64,000 nucleotides of DNA. Origin: Cryptomeria japonica. Lineage: Eukaryota > Streptophyta > Pinopsida > Cupressales > Cupressaceae. This document shows, piece after piece, positions 45,785 to 57,952 of the stretch (position 1 is the first letter of the stretch; each line of letters begins with the position of its first letter). The position numbers were made by a program, and so were the translations under genes. Location: positions 259,085,533 to 259,149,532 of the forward strand of contig NC_081410.1 in assembly GCF_030272615.1 (NCBI RefSeq). Reading direction: 5' to 3'. The notes under the pieces were generated by a model that was not told where the DNA came from, did no database searches, and saw only the letters and a list, made by a program, of their open reading frames with translations.

Positions 45785-45900
45785 AGAGGGCGAATTTATC
45801 TTTACTTTTGTTTGTCTTTTTCTTTTTTTCTTGCTTTTTCACTTTTTTTAATTTATTTTTATTTTTTCAGGATCATATTTGAAGAACTACTAACAGAAAA

Positions 45901-47229
45901 CTATGCCCAGTACTTGCAAAGGTGCATGCTATTGACTGGATCTGACAAAGGTTCACCTTCTGGGGTGGCAAGCTGATATGCCCTCGAGCCATAGGCTGTA
46001 GTAACTATGAAAGGGCCACCCCAATTAGGTTCAAACTTTCCTTTGATGATGTCAGTAGATTGTGCATTCTTGGGGTTTTCCTTTAGAACCAAATCTCCCA
46101 CTTCGAAGTGTCGCCCTTTGACCTTCTTATTATAAGAGCGACGAAGACGGTTTTGATATGCTTGCAAATGTGTCAGGGTTGTCTGACGTTTCTCATCTAA
46201 CATCTCAAGCTGATGCAACCGAGAGACTCTGTGCATCTCATCATCAATCAAATGTTGCAAGGAAACATGCAAAGAGGGAATCTCCACTTCCAAGGGTAAA
46301 ATGGCTTCCGCACCATACACCAAGGAATAAGGTGTTGCGCCAGTAGGTGTGCAGATAGAAGTATGATAAGCCCATAGTGTTGGATTCAATTGTACATGCC
46401 AATCTCGACCAGCGTCATTGACAACCTTTTTTAGGATCTTAATAATGGTTTTATTTGATGCTTTGGCTTGACCATTACTTTGTGGATAATAAGGACTGGA
46501 GAAATGGTGTTGGATGCGAAATTTTTCACAGAGTTCCTTGACATCTTTATTTTTAAATGGACGACCATTATCTGTGACAATTGCAAGGGGAACCCCATAT
46601 CTGCATATGATATAATTCAGTAGGAATTTTGAAATTTGCACACCGGTGATATAGGTCATAGGAATAGCCTCGATCAATTTTGTAAAGTACTCTGTGGCTG
46701 TAATGATGAACTTGTGTCCATTTACAGATGTTGGGTGAATCTTGCCAATAAGATCCAATCCCCATTGAGAAAAGGGCCACGAAGATATGATAGAATGAAG
46801 CTCTTGGATTGGCGCATGAATGTAATTTCCATGGATTTGGCATTCGTAGCACTTCCTGACAAAATCATGAACATCCTTTTCCATAGTGGGCCAATAATAC
46901 CCAGCACGAACCAACTTTTTGGCTAAGCTTAGACCATTGAAATGGCCCCCACATATACCATCGTGAACCTCGTGTATAGCCATTTGTGCTTCGTCAGAAT
47001 CCAAACACTTGAGGAGAGTATGGTCAAAGGAACGACGGTAAAGGGTGTTGGCGATGATGACATATTTGGTGGTTTGGCGGATGAAGGCTTGGTGTTGGTT
47101 AGAGGAAAGGTTAGGTGGTAAGGTTTGGGATTTCAAATATTGATAGATGTCATTGTACCACGGGGAATTAGGAGCAATAAGAACACACATCACATCTGCT
47201 GTCGACATTTCAAAAGAAGGGACAAGCAA
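45901..47229 (-). pseudogene. Tat-D integrase
   Basis: 442 codons open. H2C2 zinc finger (HEVHDGICGGH ... CYECQIH, ~46,820-46,960), core with WGLDLIG and VTDNGRPF, and C-terminal RWxGPF-like region (PNWGGPFIV). The third catalytic position reads SNGQAKASNK, with Lys in place of the expected Glu (codon AAA for GAA), so catalysis should be lost. A TAG precedes the first codon, and upstream the frame continues into the second RNase H. It would insert the cDNA into the genome. Confidence 0.88.
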
Positions 47230-47925
47230 CTATTCGACCAAAAATTCACATCTGTCCATATTATGGGGCATATTTAACATGGAAGCAATAGTGGCCATCA
47301 CATCTGCTGACTTGTTTTGAATTCATGGAACTTGACTGAAATGGATAGCCGTAAATTTTGTCTTGAAGAAATCCACCATATGCTTGTAAGGAATAAGCTT
47401 TTCATCTTTTGTTTCATAGTCATCATTCACTTGACGGATGACTAATTGGGAATCTCCATAGACTTGTAAATGTGTGATGTTCCAGTGGATCGCTACTCAG
47501 AGTCCTATGACTAGAGCTTCATATTCTACAATGTTATTGGTACAATGGAAACTTATTCTGTAGGATTTGGGAATAGCATCACCTTGAGGGGTGACAAACA
47601 ATATACCTGCATCGGACCCGAATTTGGTATGGAATCCATCAAAATATAACTTCCACTCATTAGAAGACGTGAGAGCAAAGACTGATTCATCTGGAAAATC
47701 GGTCAACATGGGATGATCATCATAAATAGGAGCCTTGGCAAGTTGATCCGCTATGATTTGTCCTTTTATTGCCTTTCGCTCAATGTACTCAATATCAAAC
47801 TCACTGAGGATCATAACCCACTTTGCTAGGTGACCTGTCAAAGATGCCCTACTAAGCAAGTATTTCAAGGGATCAATTTTTGCAACTAGCAATGTCTGAT
47901 GATTTAACATATAGTGTCGAAGCTC
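47230..47925 (-). pseudogene. Tat-D second (archaeal-type) RNase H
   Basis: From LRHYML (end of the first RNase H/connection) into KLYFDGFHTKFGSDAG, NIVEYEAL and QVYGDSQLVIRQV, the Asp, Glu and Asp positions of an additional RNase H, all retained. Interrupted by TAG 47,926 and by TGA codons at ~47,496 and ~47,328 that replace Arg codons. Dual RNase H is established for Tat-lineage elements. Confidence 0.8.
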
Positions 47926-48951
47926 CTATGTTGTAAAGACCATTGCTAAACATGCCCGTTCAATAGTTGAATAATTCAGCTCATAGCCCACTAGTGTCTG
48001 ACTGATATAATAAATAGCCCACTCTTTGCCTTTCTCATCCTGTTGGGCCAAGAGAACTCCCAGTGCCATTTTAGTTGCAGAGATATACAATATGAATGGC
48101 TTTCCTTCTATAGGAGGCATTAGAATAGGTGGCGACAACAGATAATCCTTGAGAGTTTGAAATGCTGATTGACATTGCTCAGTCCATTTAAAAGCGACAC
48201 CTTTATGCAATAAATGCTGGAAGGGATGACATTTGTCTGCCAATTGAGCTATAAAATGGCGGATTGACTGTAGCTTTCCTTCCAGACTTCTTAGTTGACA
48301 GAGATTGGAAGGAGGAGGCATATCCATTATTACTTTAACCTTGGCAGGGTCGACTTCGATGCCTCTATGAGAAACAATGTACCCTAATAATTTGCCGGCT
48401 GTGACACCAAAGACACACTTCTTTGGGTTGAGTCTAAGCTTGTAGGTTTCCATTCGGTCAAAGATTGGGCCAAGGATGGCTAAATGACTATCTCTTGTGA
48501 CAGACTTGCATAATAGGTCATCAACATAGTCTTCCATCAAAGTATGCATAAAATCATGGAAAATTATTGTCATAGCTCTTTGATATGTTACGCCAGCATT
48601 TTTAAGACCAAAAGGCATCACATTCTAGTAGTAGGTACCCCAAGCACGTGTGAATGCAGTCTTATGTTGATCTTCAGGAGCGATGTGAATTTGGTTATAT
48701 CCAAAGAAACCATCCATCAATGATAGCATCTCATATCGAGCAGTCATGTCAACTATGATGTCTATATTTGGCAGTGGAAAGTCATCTTTAGGGCATGCTT
48801 TATTGAGATCCCTAAAATCCGTACAGATTCTAATGCCCCCAGTTACTTTGCTAACTAGTACCAAATTTGAAATCCAGTCTGCATAATCAATGGGTCTAAT
48901 AAAGCCCACATCTAATAATTTTTTTAGTTCTACCTTGACCAAGAGAGCCAC
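47926..48951 (-). pseudogene. Tat-D reverse transcriptase and first RNase H
   Basis: ELKKLLDVGFIRP, ICTDFRDLNKACPKD, MDGFFGYNQI and MPFGLKNAGVTYQRAM lead to the catalytic EDYVDDLL (~48,520), then LLGYIVS and the RNase H segment PFILYISATKMALG with QQDEKGKE. A TAG splits the ORF just before NVMPFGLKNAG (48,622-48,624), at a Trp position in relatives. RT copies the element RNA into DNA. Confidence 0.9.
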
Positions 48952-50187
48952 CTAGGGATGCATCTTTCTGAGTTTCTGTTTGATAGGCTTGACATCTAAT
49001 TTTAATGGCAAGTGATGAAGGACTAATTCAGGATCAAGGCCGGACATATCTACATAGGAACATGCAAAACTGATCTTCTTCTCGAGAAAGAAATTGACAA
49101 AATCTATCCTTTCTTGTTTGGATAGAGAAGCAGCAAAATGAATGACCTTAGGGTTGTCCGGTGTACCCAAATTTATCTCTTCAGTCATTTCCACAAGCAA
49201 TGTTGATTTATCCTGACTTGATAGGGATATGTCCAATCTTCCACCTTTGGGCGCCTCAGAGAGGTTTTCACCCGTAGGTACGTATTTTATTTTTACTTTT
49301 TCATGGTCAGAGAGCGCCTTATGGTTTTCACTCAAAGGCCTATTCTTTTGATTTTTTACTTTTTCTTTTTCTTTTTCATTTTTATGACTAGAAGATGGAG
49401 TTGACTCCCCAAAATATGTTGTAGAATCTAAATCAATAGCAAACCCTGCCTTATGATCACCTTGTGGTATGCCTTCCCATAGTCCAAGGAATTCTGCAAT
49501 TGCTTCGTCATTTTGAAAACAATCCAATGTGAGTGGTTCTTGTTGGTCATGTTGGATAAGTTGTGGATAGACAAGGGGCATGTCATCATCGGTTTTAAGG
49601 AGAGAGAGGGCCAAGATGGTAAAGATGTAAACGTCCGTGGTATCACTATCTAAACTACTAGTATCTGATTCGGAGCTTGGGTCCCAGAATGACTCTATCC
49701 AAGCATTAGGACATGTTTTAGGAGGGGGAGTTATTTCATGTTTGTCTTCCATGGGCAAATCATCAGGGTCAAGGAAAACATTGTCAAGGGCATAGGAGCT
49801 AGAATAAAAGGAACTCCATTCCCATTCATTGGAATCAGTTTTGGGTTGGATATCCTCAGGTGTTGTTTCATCATTAGAGTCATGCTCTTTTCTACATGTG
49901 GTCACTTTGGTAGACGAGGGTCCAATTTGCAATGGTACAAAACCTAACCCTAAAGTTGGAGGTCGCATCTTGGGTATAATAGGTTCTAGTCTTCCTTTCT
50001 TGTTAGGACCCAAGCCACTGCAGCCATCATATCCTTTTTTCTGCAGCATAGTAAACCCTTTGCCATACCGCTCCACCGACAACCTGACAGGTGGTGTCTC
50101 AGTTGGATCCTTATAAAGCCAATCTATGACATCATCATCCAAAGTTTCTTTGTCAAGTTCACCCCATCTTGTAAATGTAGTGGGGGG
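48952..50187 (-). pseudogene. Tat-D linker with G-patch domain between protease and RT
   Basis: 396 codons open. Residues ~26-75 form a G-patch: YGKGFTMLQKKGYDG, then CSGLGPNKKGRLEPI and LGLGF. The rest is acidic, with a Lys-rich stretch (~49,330-49,390). G-patch domains bind nucleic acid or stimulate helicases. In some retroviruses one follows protease. The region also holds two copies of the GTGAAAACC hairpin motif (49,251-49,332). TAG stops flank it, upstream at ~50,188 (Gln position) and at 48,954. Confidence 0.8.
49251..49332 (-). promoter_or_regulatory. Hairpin motif pair inside Tat-D coding region
   Basis: Minus-strand units 49,314-49,332 (AGTGAAAACC, ATAAGGCGC) and 49,251-49,272 (GGTGAAAACC, TCTCTGAGGCGC). 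The second can form CCTC-TCT-GAGG in place of CCTG/CAGG. Both are in the same reading phase (ENHKAL and ENLSEAP), so coding duplication is an alternative. Confidence 0.45.
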
Positions 50188-50898
50188 CTAATATTGAATG
50201 ACTATCTTAGGTTCCTTTTGCAACAAATGTGGTTTTCCATGTGATTTTGGAGATATTGGTAAATTCCCAATGAGGAATGTTTGAGCCATTGAATACTCTC
50301 TACATCCTTGGTCCTGTATCTTCAATTTTCCTTTGACGGCATCTAACAATTCATTAGGATCCACATAATTATGTGAGTGGGCCTCTCTATTGACTGGGAC
50401 TTGTTGCTTCAGGGAATCCTTTAGATTAGCACAAAATTGAAATGGATTAGGATCTCCTGGAATTGTTATCTCAGTCCCATTGTAAGGATATTTTAAACAT
50501 TGATGATAAGTGGATGGAACTGCTTTCATTGCGTGGATCCACGGATGGCCAAGAATCATATTGTAAGGGAGATCGAGGTCTAGGACCTGCAGGAAAGTGT
50601 TTTCTATCACTGGACCAACTCTGATAGGCAATGAAATTATCCCTTTAGATGGGCGCTCAGCATCATCATATGCTTTGATTGTTATTCTTCTGGAAGAATC
50701 AATGTCATTTTCTATATGACCAAGACCAAGGACCACTCTCAAGGTATAGATGTTAAGACCTGCTCCACCATCTATCAAGACTCGTCAGATTTTGCAATTA
50801 TGGACAAAGACTTTCATATGTAATGGATCATTATGAGGAAGCTTATCAGGAGAAATATAGTTATCAGAAAAGGCGACGTGTTGGGAAACAGCTAGATG
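50188..50898 (-). pseudogene. Tat-D protease
   Basis: Aspartic protease with VLIDGGAGLNI (catalytic Asp in D-G-G-A) and MILGHPWIH near the second conserved block. A TGA just upstream of VLIDGG (Arg position) and another near 50,907 mark decay. It would cut the polyprotein. Confidence 0.8.
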
Positions 50899-53800
50899 TC
50901 CAATTCAGGCTTGAAACTGGTCAACATCAATGTCTGTCGGGACAGTGGACTCAATTAAAGATTTATCTAGGACTGCGCGATGCATAGGGGACATTTTCAA
51001 CAACTCAAGAATTGATATTTGTGCAGGTGTTTTCCCCAGATGATCTAGGAGATTGTACTGACTTGTAGGAGTTGATTTGGGAGGAATTGCAGGAGCTCCT
51101 TTCAGGACTATTTTGGATCGACGAGTGGTGACTGCGCAAGAAGGATCTTGTCCCTTTATTCTTATGGTGGAAACATACTCATTTGATGCTCGAAAACAAT
51201 TGATGACATTGTTATAACCATTATTTGCATAATTAAGATTCGCTATTTGGTTAGAGTTTGAAGAAGATGCTTTACCCTTGTCATGATCAAGCAAAGGAGT
51301 TTTGAAAATTGTATGATCAGTGTTAGAGGTTGCGTTGGGTGGGTCTACCTCAATTACTCCTTGATCTAACAAGTCTTGAATCATATGTTTCAATTGAAAA
51401 CACGATGCAGTTTTATGTCCTTTTGACCGATGGTATTCACAATATGCATTATCATTCCACCAATGCAGCTTACCAATGGTTCTGCCTTGATATCTAGTAA
51501 CTTGATAGACTTTGCTTGTATTAATTGTTTCATTATTGACTCAATAGGCTCTCCCAATGGCGTAAACTGTTGAGGAGGCCCATCCCTTGATCAGAAAGGT
51601 TTTCATTGCTGGTTTTGTTGCTGACCTTGTTGTTGATTGTATTGTTGAGTATGTTGTTGGTATTGCGGCTGTTGAGTAACATTGCTTGCTGGTGTTTGAT
51701 TTTGTTCCATAGTTGACATATTAGGAGCACTCAATTTCTTGATTGTGAATGGGGGTTGATTTGCATTCACCACTCTTGCGTCAACAACTCCATCATTAGT
51801 GACATTCTTATTTTTGTACCAAAATCTATTTCTATCCGCTGAATTGTTTGTGTTGTCACTGTCTTTGTTGAGCTTAATGATTCCCTTAGCTACAAGAGCA
51901 GTTTCAATGTTCATCCCTTTCTTAATGAGTTTCTCAATGGTACTGGGACTTTTCAATTTGAGTTCATACATCATTTCTGTGACCAAATTTTGAATAAATA
52001 AGTTCACTTGTTGTTCTTCAGGTATATCTAGGGAAGAATGACTATACAAGCTTCGCCATCGTTGCAAGAAAGTCACTAATGGTTCACCTTGCTTTTGCTT
52101 GGTGTTGCATAAATCTAGCATGGTCACTTCACTATCAATGTTGAATGCGAAGTGGGATATAAACTTTTGAGCCAATTCCGACCAAGTCTTTATATTACCT
52201 GGCAAATGCGAATACCAATCCATGGCTTGTCCGGTGAGACTTCGTGCGAACAAGCGCATTAAATATGTTTCCTCATAACTCACTTTAGTACATGCTGCGA
52301 AAAATGCTCAAATGTGGTATTTTGGATTGCCATTTCCTTTATATTTCTCAAAATTAGGTACCTCAAAATGCTTAGGGAAGGGAGGCATGTACAAGCTCTT
52401 GTCAAATGGATTAGGACATAAATCTTGATCTGTGTACAATTTCTTTGTTCCTTTGGTTTCCAATGCGTCGACTTGTCGTTGCAACTTCTCAAGCTGTTGT
52501 GCAAATGTGTTAGATTATGGAGGTTCATCATTGATCTTGGTGGGTACTCTTTTTCGATACATCATGTTTCCCATCGGTTGTTGATGCTTTGAAATTGTCA
52601 TCTTTGGTGTCTCTGGCATATAATGTTCTTGGTATAGCTCTTGTTGTGGTGGTTGTGCCATGCCTTGATATTGACCTTGTTGTTGTGCTTCTTGTGGTGG
52701 AATCATGATTGGTAGCCTTGGTTGATATTGCAATTGAGGGTGTTGTTGATATTGCACAGACATCAATTGTGGTTGTGAAGTATGATAACTTGTTTTGCTT
52801 GGCACATATTGAGGCACATGTTGTTGTTGATGCTGACGAATCAGAATTTGCTGACTTTGTGCCAATTGTTGTTGTCTTGATGTAAATCCCATCATTTGCA
52901 AAAAACTTTGTTTGGGAGGTTTTTGTTGTTTCTCCTTAAGATGGGGTATGGCACTTGCATTGACTTGTTGTGTTGTTTGTCTAATCCACTGTGGTGGTTG
53001 CAAGTTTGAATTAACTTGTAATGGTGCAGAAGACACCACAACATGTTGTTGAATGCGATATTGTTGTTGTTGTGCATTGTTTGTTTGCACATTCGATTGT
53101 GCCTTTTGTGCATTCCCCAATTGTTGCAACATTTGATGTTGGTGCAAACCACTATCTGTAGCTCTTTGTGTTGCCATTATCGAAGGATCTATCACAATAG
53201 TTTGCATAATAGGTACTTGAGTATTTGGTAAATATATTGAACTTAATGGGACATAGGAACTTTGTTGCATTGTGGAATTGTTTTGGACATTGGTGAGATC
53301 AGGCATTCCAGTCGTAAAGCTTTCTTGCATCTTAGATTTTGATCCAATTTTATGCGTGCAAGGAACCACTTCTTGTTGAGGGACAGCTGTCAATATTTGT
53401 GTGGCCCTCATTTGATCTTGTGTTATAGGTGTTGTATTAAATAACGAATTATTTATTGTTTCAAATGGTGACTTTTGAGGAATAGTCACTGTCAATGCTT
53501 TTGAAGCACGTTTACTCATCAAGGTATGTTGAGTTTCTTGTTGCACATTTTCTTCATTTGGATGTGGAGAGAAACTTAATAGCTCACCGCCTTGTTGTTT
53601 TTGCACATTGATTTGTTCACTTGAGGAGGTCACATTACTCATCATGTCAAGATATTTTTGTGGGAACATCTTAAAGACCTTGTTCAAGAATTTATCCATC
53701 TTTTTTGTCAACTTAGGATCTTAAAGGAACATATCAACATCATCGGAAGCATCAGAATCTGATGAAGAATCTGGTAAAATACTTGGATTTGTTTCTTGTT

Positions 53801-54143
53801 GAATGCCTTGATCTGAACCAAATCCTTGTGAAAGAGTTTGTTCCTCATATAATGTTTGAGTTTGAATGTCATGTTGCAGGTTTGGTTGATTCCAATCAAA
53901 AGGTGCATTTCCTCTTGGTGTTGGTGGAACACTCCCATGTCCTGGTTTCATGGGTACAAACATTGGTTCATATAATGGAGGTGGTCCAAGTTGAACCATT
54001 CCATATGGTGGTAATGATGTGCTTGACGAACCTTCAATTTGTACTGTTTGACTAGTTTGAAACTGTGAGTTTGATACATTGTCCATGGGTTGATATGTTG
54101 GTTCACCCATCTTCTTAGATTTTGACCTTGTTTCAACAGGCAT
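50899..54143 (-). pseudogene. Tat-D gag
   Basis: From ATG 54,141-54,143 (M-P-V-E-T-R-S). Residues ~1-540 are an unusually long Gln/Pro/Met-rich N-terminal region. Then comes the capsid domain (FEVPNFEKYKG, YLMRLFARSLTGQA, WYSHLP, FAFNIDSEVTMLDL, ~51,900-52,400), a Gln-rich segment, and a Tat-type zinc motif CEYHRSKGHKTASC (~51,410-51,450). Stops are TAA 53,721, TAA ~52,517, TGA ~52,308 and TGA ~51,602. Gag forms the particle and packages RNA. The first residues and start context are shared with the Tat-A ORF. Confidence 0.85.
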
Positions 54144-56430
54144 GTCACTTATGCAAATGCAATATTTTTGGAATTTTTCAAGGATAATATATGATATGAA
54201 ACTAAATGCAAACTAAATAGATGAAAATGAAATCTATGGCAAGAATGCAACCTATGTTTTTGTTCTTTTTTCAAGATTTTGACAAACTCATGAATGCAAT
54301 TCTAAAAATGAGACCCTTAGGAAATTGAGATGATGTCTAGACCTCAAAGGACAAAAGGACAAAATGACAATGTCTCCCCTATATGCTTGGATACTAAGCT
54401 AGGTTTGACCAAATGACATTGATGACAAAAAGACAAAAGTTTGATAAGGTCTAGACTTCCTAACAATGACTTAGGGTTTATCAAAGATTTGGATTACTCA
54501 AGTATGACAAAACCTAGTTTTGACACTATATACAAAGGGACAATTACTATGCAAATGACCCTAATATGATATGATAATGACCTAAGCTTAATGAAGAGAC
54601 CTAGGGTACGCAAATGTGACCTAATGTTATGAGGACAAAGATGCAAATGCAATTATATGACAATGTCAACCTAAGACAAAACCTAAGGCTGAATTATGAA
54701 ATGGTATTACTCTAATGCAAGAGGACACATGCAAATGGATGACCCTTATTGATATGCAAAGGAGTATGACCTAGGTAAAACCTAACCTTGGTAGTTGACA
54801 ATGAATTTGCAAAATGCAAACCTAGGATGAACCTAATGTTGGACATGCAATATGACACCTAAGTGACGACCTAATAATGACATGCAAGGGGACACCTAAA
54901 TGAGAACCTAATAAGGACACGCAAATGGACACCTAAATGAAATGAACCAAGTGGAATGCAAGAATGATGCTCTAAGCCCTAAGTATGGACAATGGAGGAC
55001 CTAAATCTAAGTGACATGAATGTTGAGAGAAGATTTTGAAAAATGTTTGACAACCATGTTTGAAGGTGTTTTGAACTTTGTTGAATAAAATACTCTTGTG
55101 TTTAACCTTGTTTTGAATCAATTTGTCTTGTTTTTGAAATGAGACACAACTCAACTTTTGACAAGCAAAGAAGACAAGATATTTTAACTTAGACTCAAGA
55201 CAATCATGCTCATTCACACATTTCTTATGGTAGGTAAGGACAATAGGTACTTGAGAGGTAGACTCGTTATGAGATTCAAGGAGAATACATAGATGCTTGA
55301 CCCCATGGGCTCCCCTCCATGACACTCACTTCTCAGGGTAGCCAAGCATCAGTCCCCATGGAAATCTCCCCATGGCGAACTTAGTATCTCTTCCAAGTAT
55401 CTGAACTCCTCCTTCTCAAGCAACTAGAAGGATTTTGGCCTCTAAATACAAGGTGTTTAATAAGGATTTCTGTTAGGCGCTACTCCTTGGTGTCATGCAA
55501 GCATGATTGAGACATAGGCCCACCAAGATACCAAACAAATGTAGTCATGCATGCATGATTTAGACCATGAGGCCCTACTTAGATGCTAATATGGGAAAGA
55601 GTCCAAGGGTCATCACTTCCCAAGTAACTACAAGTCCCACATAACCCTTCCTTCAAAGCTTTCGCCCATCAGGTATTTATTTATAGTGAGTTAGAATGCC
55701 AAGGTACTCTAGCTATGCTCACTTTGGGTCATTCCCCTCTCATGATTATTTCTTGCAAAAGAAAGCAAATGGTCGGGAAGGTAGGCCCTCTAAAGGTAAC
55801 AAACAATCCAAAACATGAGAATGGTATCGAAGGTCTGGATTTCTAATCACCCTAAGAAGGATGAGAGCATACTCTCCTACTCCAATGTCAAACTCGACAA
55901 GCAAAGTGAACACATGTTCATTCCATCCTACTTAGCAAACATACTAGGTGCCTAATTAAAAATCACAAACACAAAGTTTGGTTGGAATAGAAGGCAATCT
56001 TCAAAATCACTAAGTTAGGAGTTTGATTTGTTTGGTCTCTGACTAGCGAACCTGCATAAGATTTGTTAGTAGTTTCATTCTTTTTTTGTCTTCGTCACAT
56101 GTAATGCCAAGGTGCTGCATAGAGAATCAGTACCAAAAAAAAGCAGAATATAAGAACAGAATGAAAACAAAGTAATTTGCAAGTAAAAACACTGATTTTC
56201 ACCTCTGTTTTTGGCCTTACACGAGCGCAGAATGCCTTGAGACAGGCACAGAATGCCTTGACATAGGCGCAGAATGCCTTGACATAGGTGTAGGTCTCCT
56301 TAACACAGGCACAGATCCCTCCTACACAGGCCTAGAAGTGTCCTGAAAGCTCTGGGTCGCCCTGTTTCTTGAGTTTTCCACATGCAAATCAGCTCAAAAG
56401 CACTCAAAAACATAGTTAAGGGGTTAAGTT
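54144..56430 (-). other. Tat-D long untranslated leader
   Basis: About 2.3 kb, homologous to Tat-A 9,235-11,279. The plus-strand region 54,600-55,000 repeats ATGACCTAA / GACACCTAAATG words. No gene called. Confidence 0.6.
56213..56340 (-). repeat. Tat-D leader minisatellite
   Basis: Plus-strand units ACATAGGCGCAGAATGCCTTG repeated about four times, then looser ACACAGG copies. The sense-strand core GCGCCTATGT / GCGCCTGTGT equals that of Tat-A 9,326-9,455. Confidence 0.8.
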
Positions 56431-56446
56431 CATGTTGGGTTCACCA
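56431..56446 (-). promoter_or_regulatory. Tat-D primer-binding site
   Basis: Minus strand TGGTGAACCCAACATG, 7 bp inside the 5' LTR. Shares TGGTGAACCC with Tat-A. Confidence 0.65.
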
Positions 56447-56453
56447 ATTTAAA

Positions 56454-57952
56454 TGTAGATAGGAATTTGGAAACCATCAAAGCAAGTAGCAAATTAGACT
56501 AGCTCAATCATGAAAAACTAAATTGCAATGACAAATCCTAAAAACATTCAATAGAGACATGAAAACAAGACATTCAAATCAAATGCAAACCATCGCAAAT
56601 GTGAATGTCTCCTCTAGAATTCTCCATTGTCCTTCTTTCTCCTTCAAATTTCTTTGTTTGTGGATCTCACCTACAAATGCAAAGGTATAGAATGAAAGCA
56701 GGATTGACAAGACGAGATGACAGCATAAGGATACTAGAAGCATGATTGATTGATCGGATCTCTAATTGAAGAAATTCATCCAATTTATAGACAAATTGGA
56801 GAGATGACAAGATTAGCATGAAGAGATTTGAAAGGAAATTTCAAATCAAGAATGACAAATATGACAAATTATGACAAAATTGACACTTTCTATGCAAGAT
56901 TGATTGATTGACAAATTATGACAAAATTGACAAGGTTGCTATGCAAAATTGATTGATTGACAAATTATGACAAGATTGAAATGTCATTCCCATGAAATTA
57001 GGGGAAATATTAGAAAAATAGGAGAAAACAGAAAATTAGATGAATTGGAAATTAAGAAATTAGAAATTGATGGAATTTAGGAAATTAGGAATTAGGAGAA
57101 ATTAGTAAATTGGAAAATTAGGTAAATTAATTAATAATTTTTCATTCATTAATTAATTCACAAAAAGAGAGAGGAATCAATTAGCCAATTAAATAAATAT
57201 TTAATTGTGACAAGAAGACTTAGGATAAATAAATAAATTATTTAACCTAAAAGGGAAAATGACAAACAAGATTAAATGAATAAATCATAAAACCTTAGAA
57301 GATGAATTAGAAATGCAAGGATGACAATTAGGTCTTGAGAAAAGATAATTGATGTCGATTCGATCATGATTCTGATTAACAAAGGACCAATGCTGACAAA
57401 CGATTGAGATTGGTTGACAAATTAACCAAGATTGATAAAGAGACCAAATTGATAAGCGCCAATTGACGAGGAACAATGACTAATTGATCCAAATTGACAC
57501 GATTGAAAAGGACAATGATCGATGACAAATCGATCACAAAATTGATGAGATTGACAAGAGGACAAGGATTGATAACAAATCGATCACAAAATGATAAGAT
57601 TGAAAAGAACAATGATCGATGACAAATCGATTGCAAAATTGACAAGAGGACAAAACCCTAATTCTATCATCGATTAGGATTGACGATGTCCAGAATACGA
57701 CAAATGAGCACGCACATTGATGAGACTGGATAAGATCGACCAAAATCATGACTGAAGATTGTTATCGACAAGACCAAATTCGAAAGAGAGATAAATGAAG
57801 AATGCAGAAGAAGGACTCGATGTTCGCAAATGATAAATAACAAGTGTACAACATAGAAGAAATGTTAATGGGATGCAAAAACCCTAAAATAAGGCAATGC
57901 GCAAATGTTAAAGTATAACTCCGCAAGCGTTGACCATTTTTAGACGTCTACA
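56454..57952 (-). repeat. Tat-D 5' LTR
   Basis: 1,499 bp, partner of 42,671-44,217, with the minisatellite one unit shorter (~57,600). Confidence 0.92.

Larger units (their letters stand above)
42671..57952 (-). mobile_element. Tat-D: Tat-like Ty3/gypsy element with full pol, 15.3 kb
   Basis: LTRs 42,671-44,217 and 56,454-57,952 (ends TGTAGATAGG...GTCTACA), flanked by GAAAG and AAAAG, an imperfect duplication inside the Copia-F LTR. On the minus strand the order is leader, gag, protease, G-patch linker, RT, RNase H, second RNase H, integrase, hairpin pair, minisatellite, polypurine tract. Integrase after RT marks Ty3/gypsy, and a second RNase H before integrase is the known hallmark of the Tat lineage. 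All ORFs carry stops. Confidence 0.92.
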
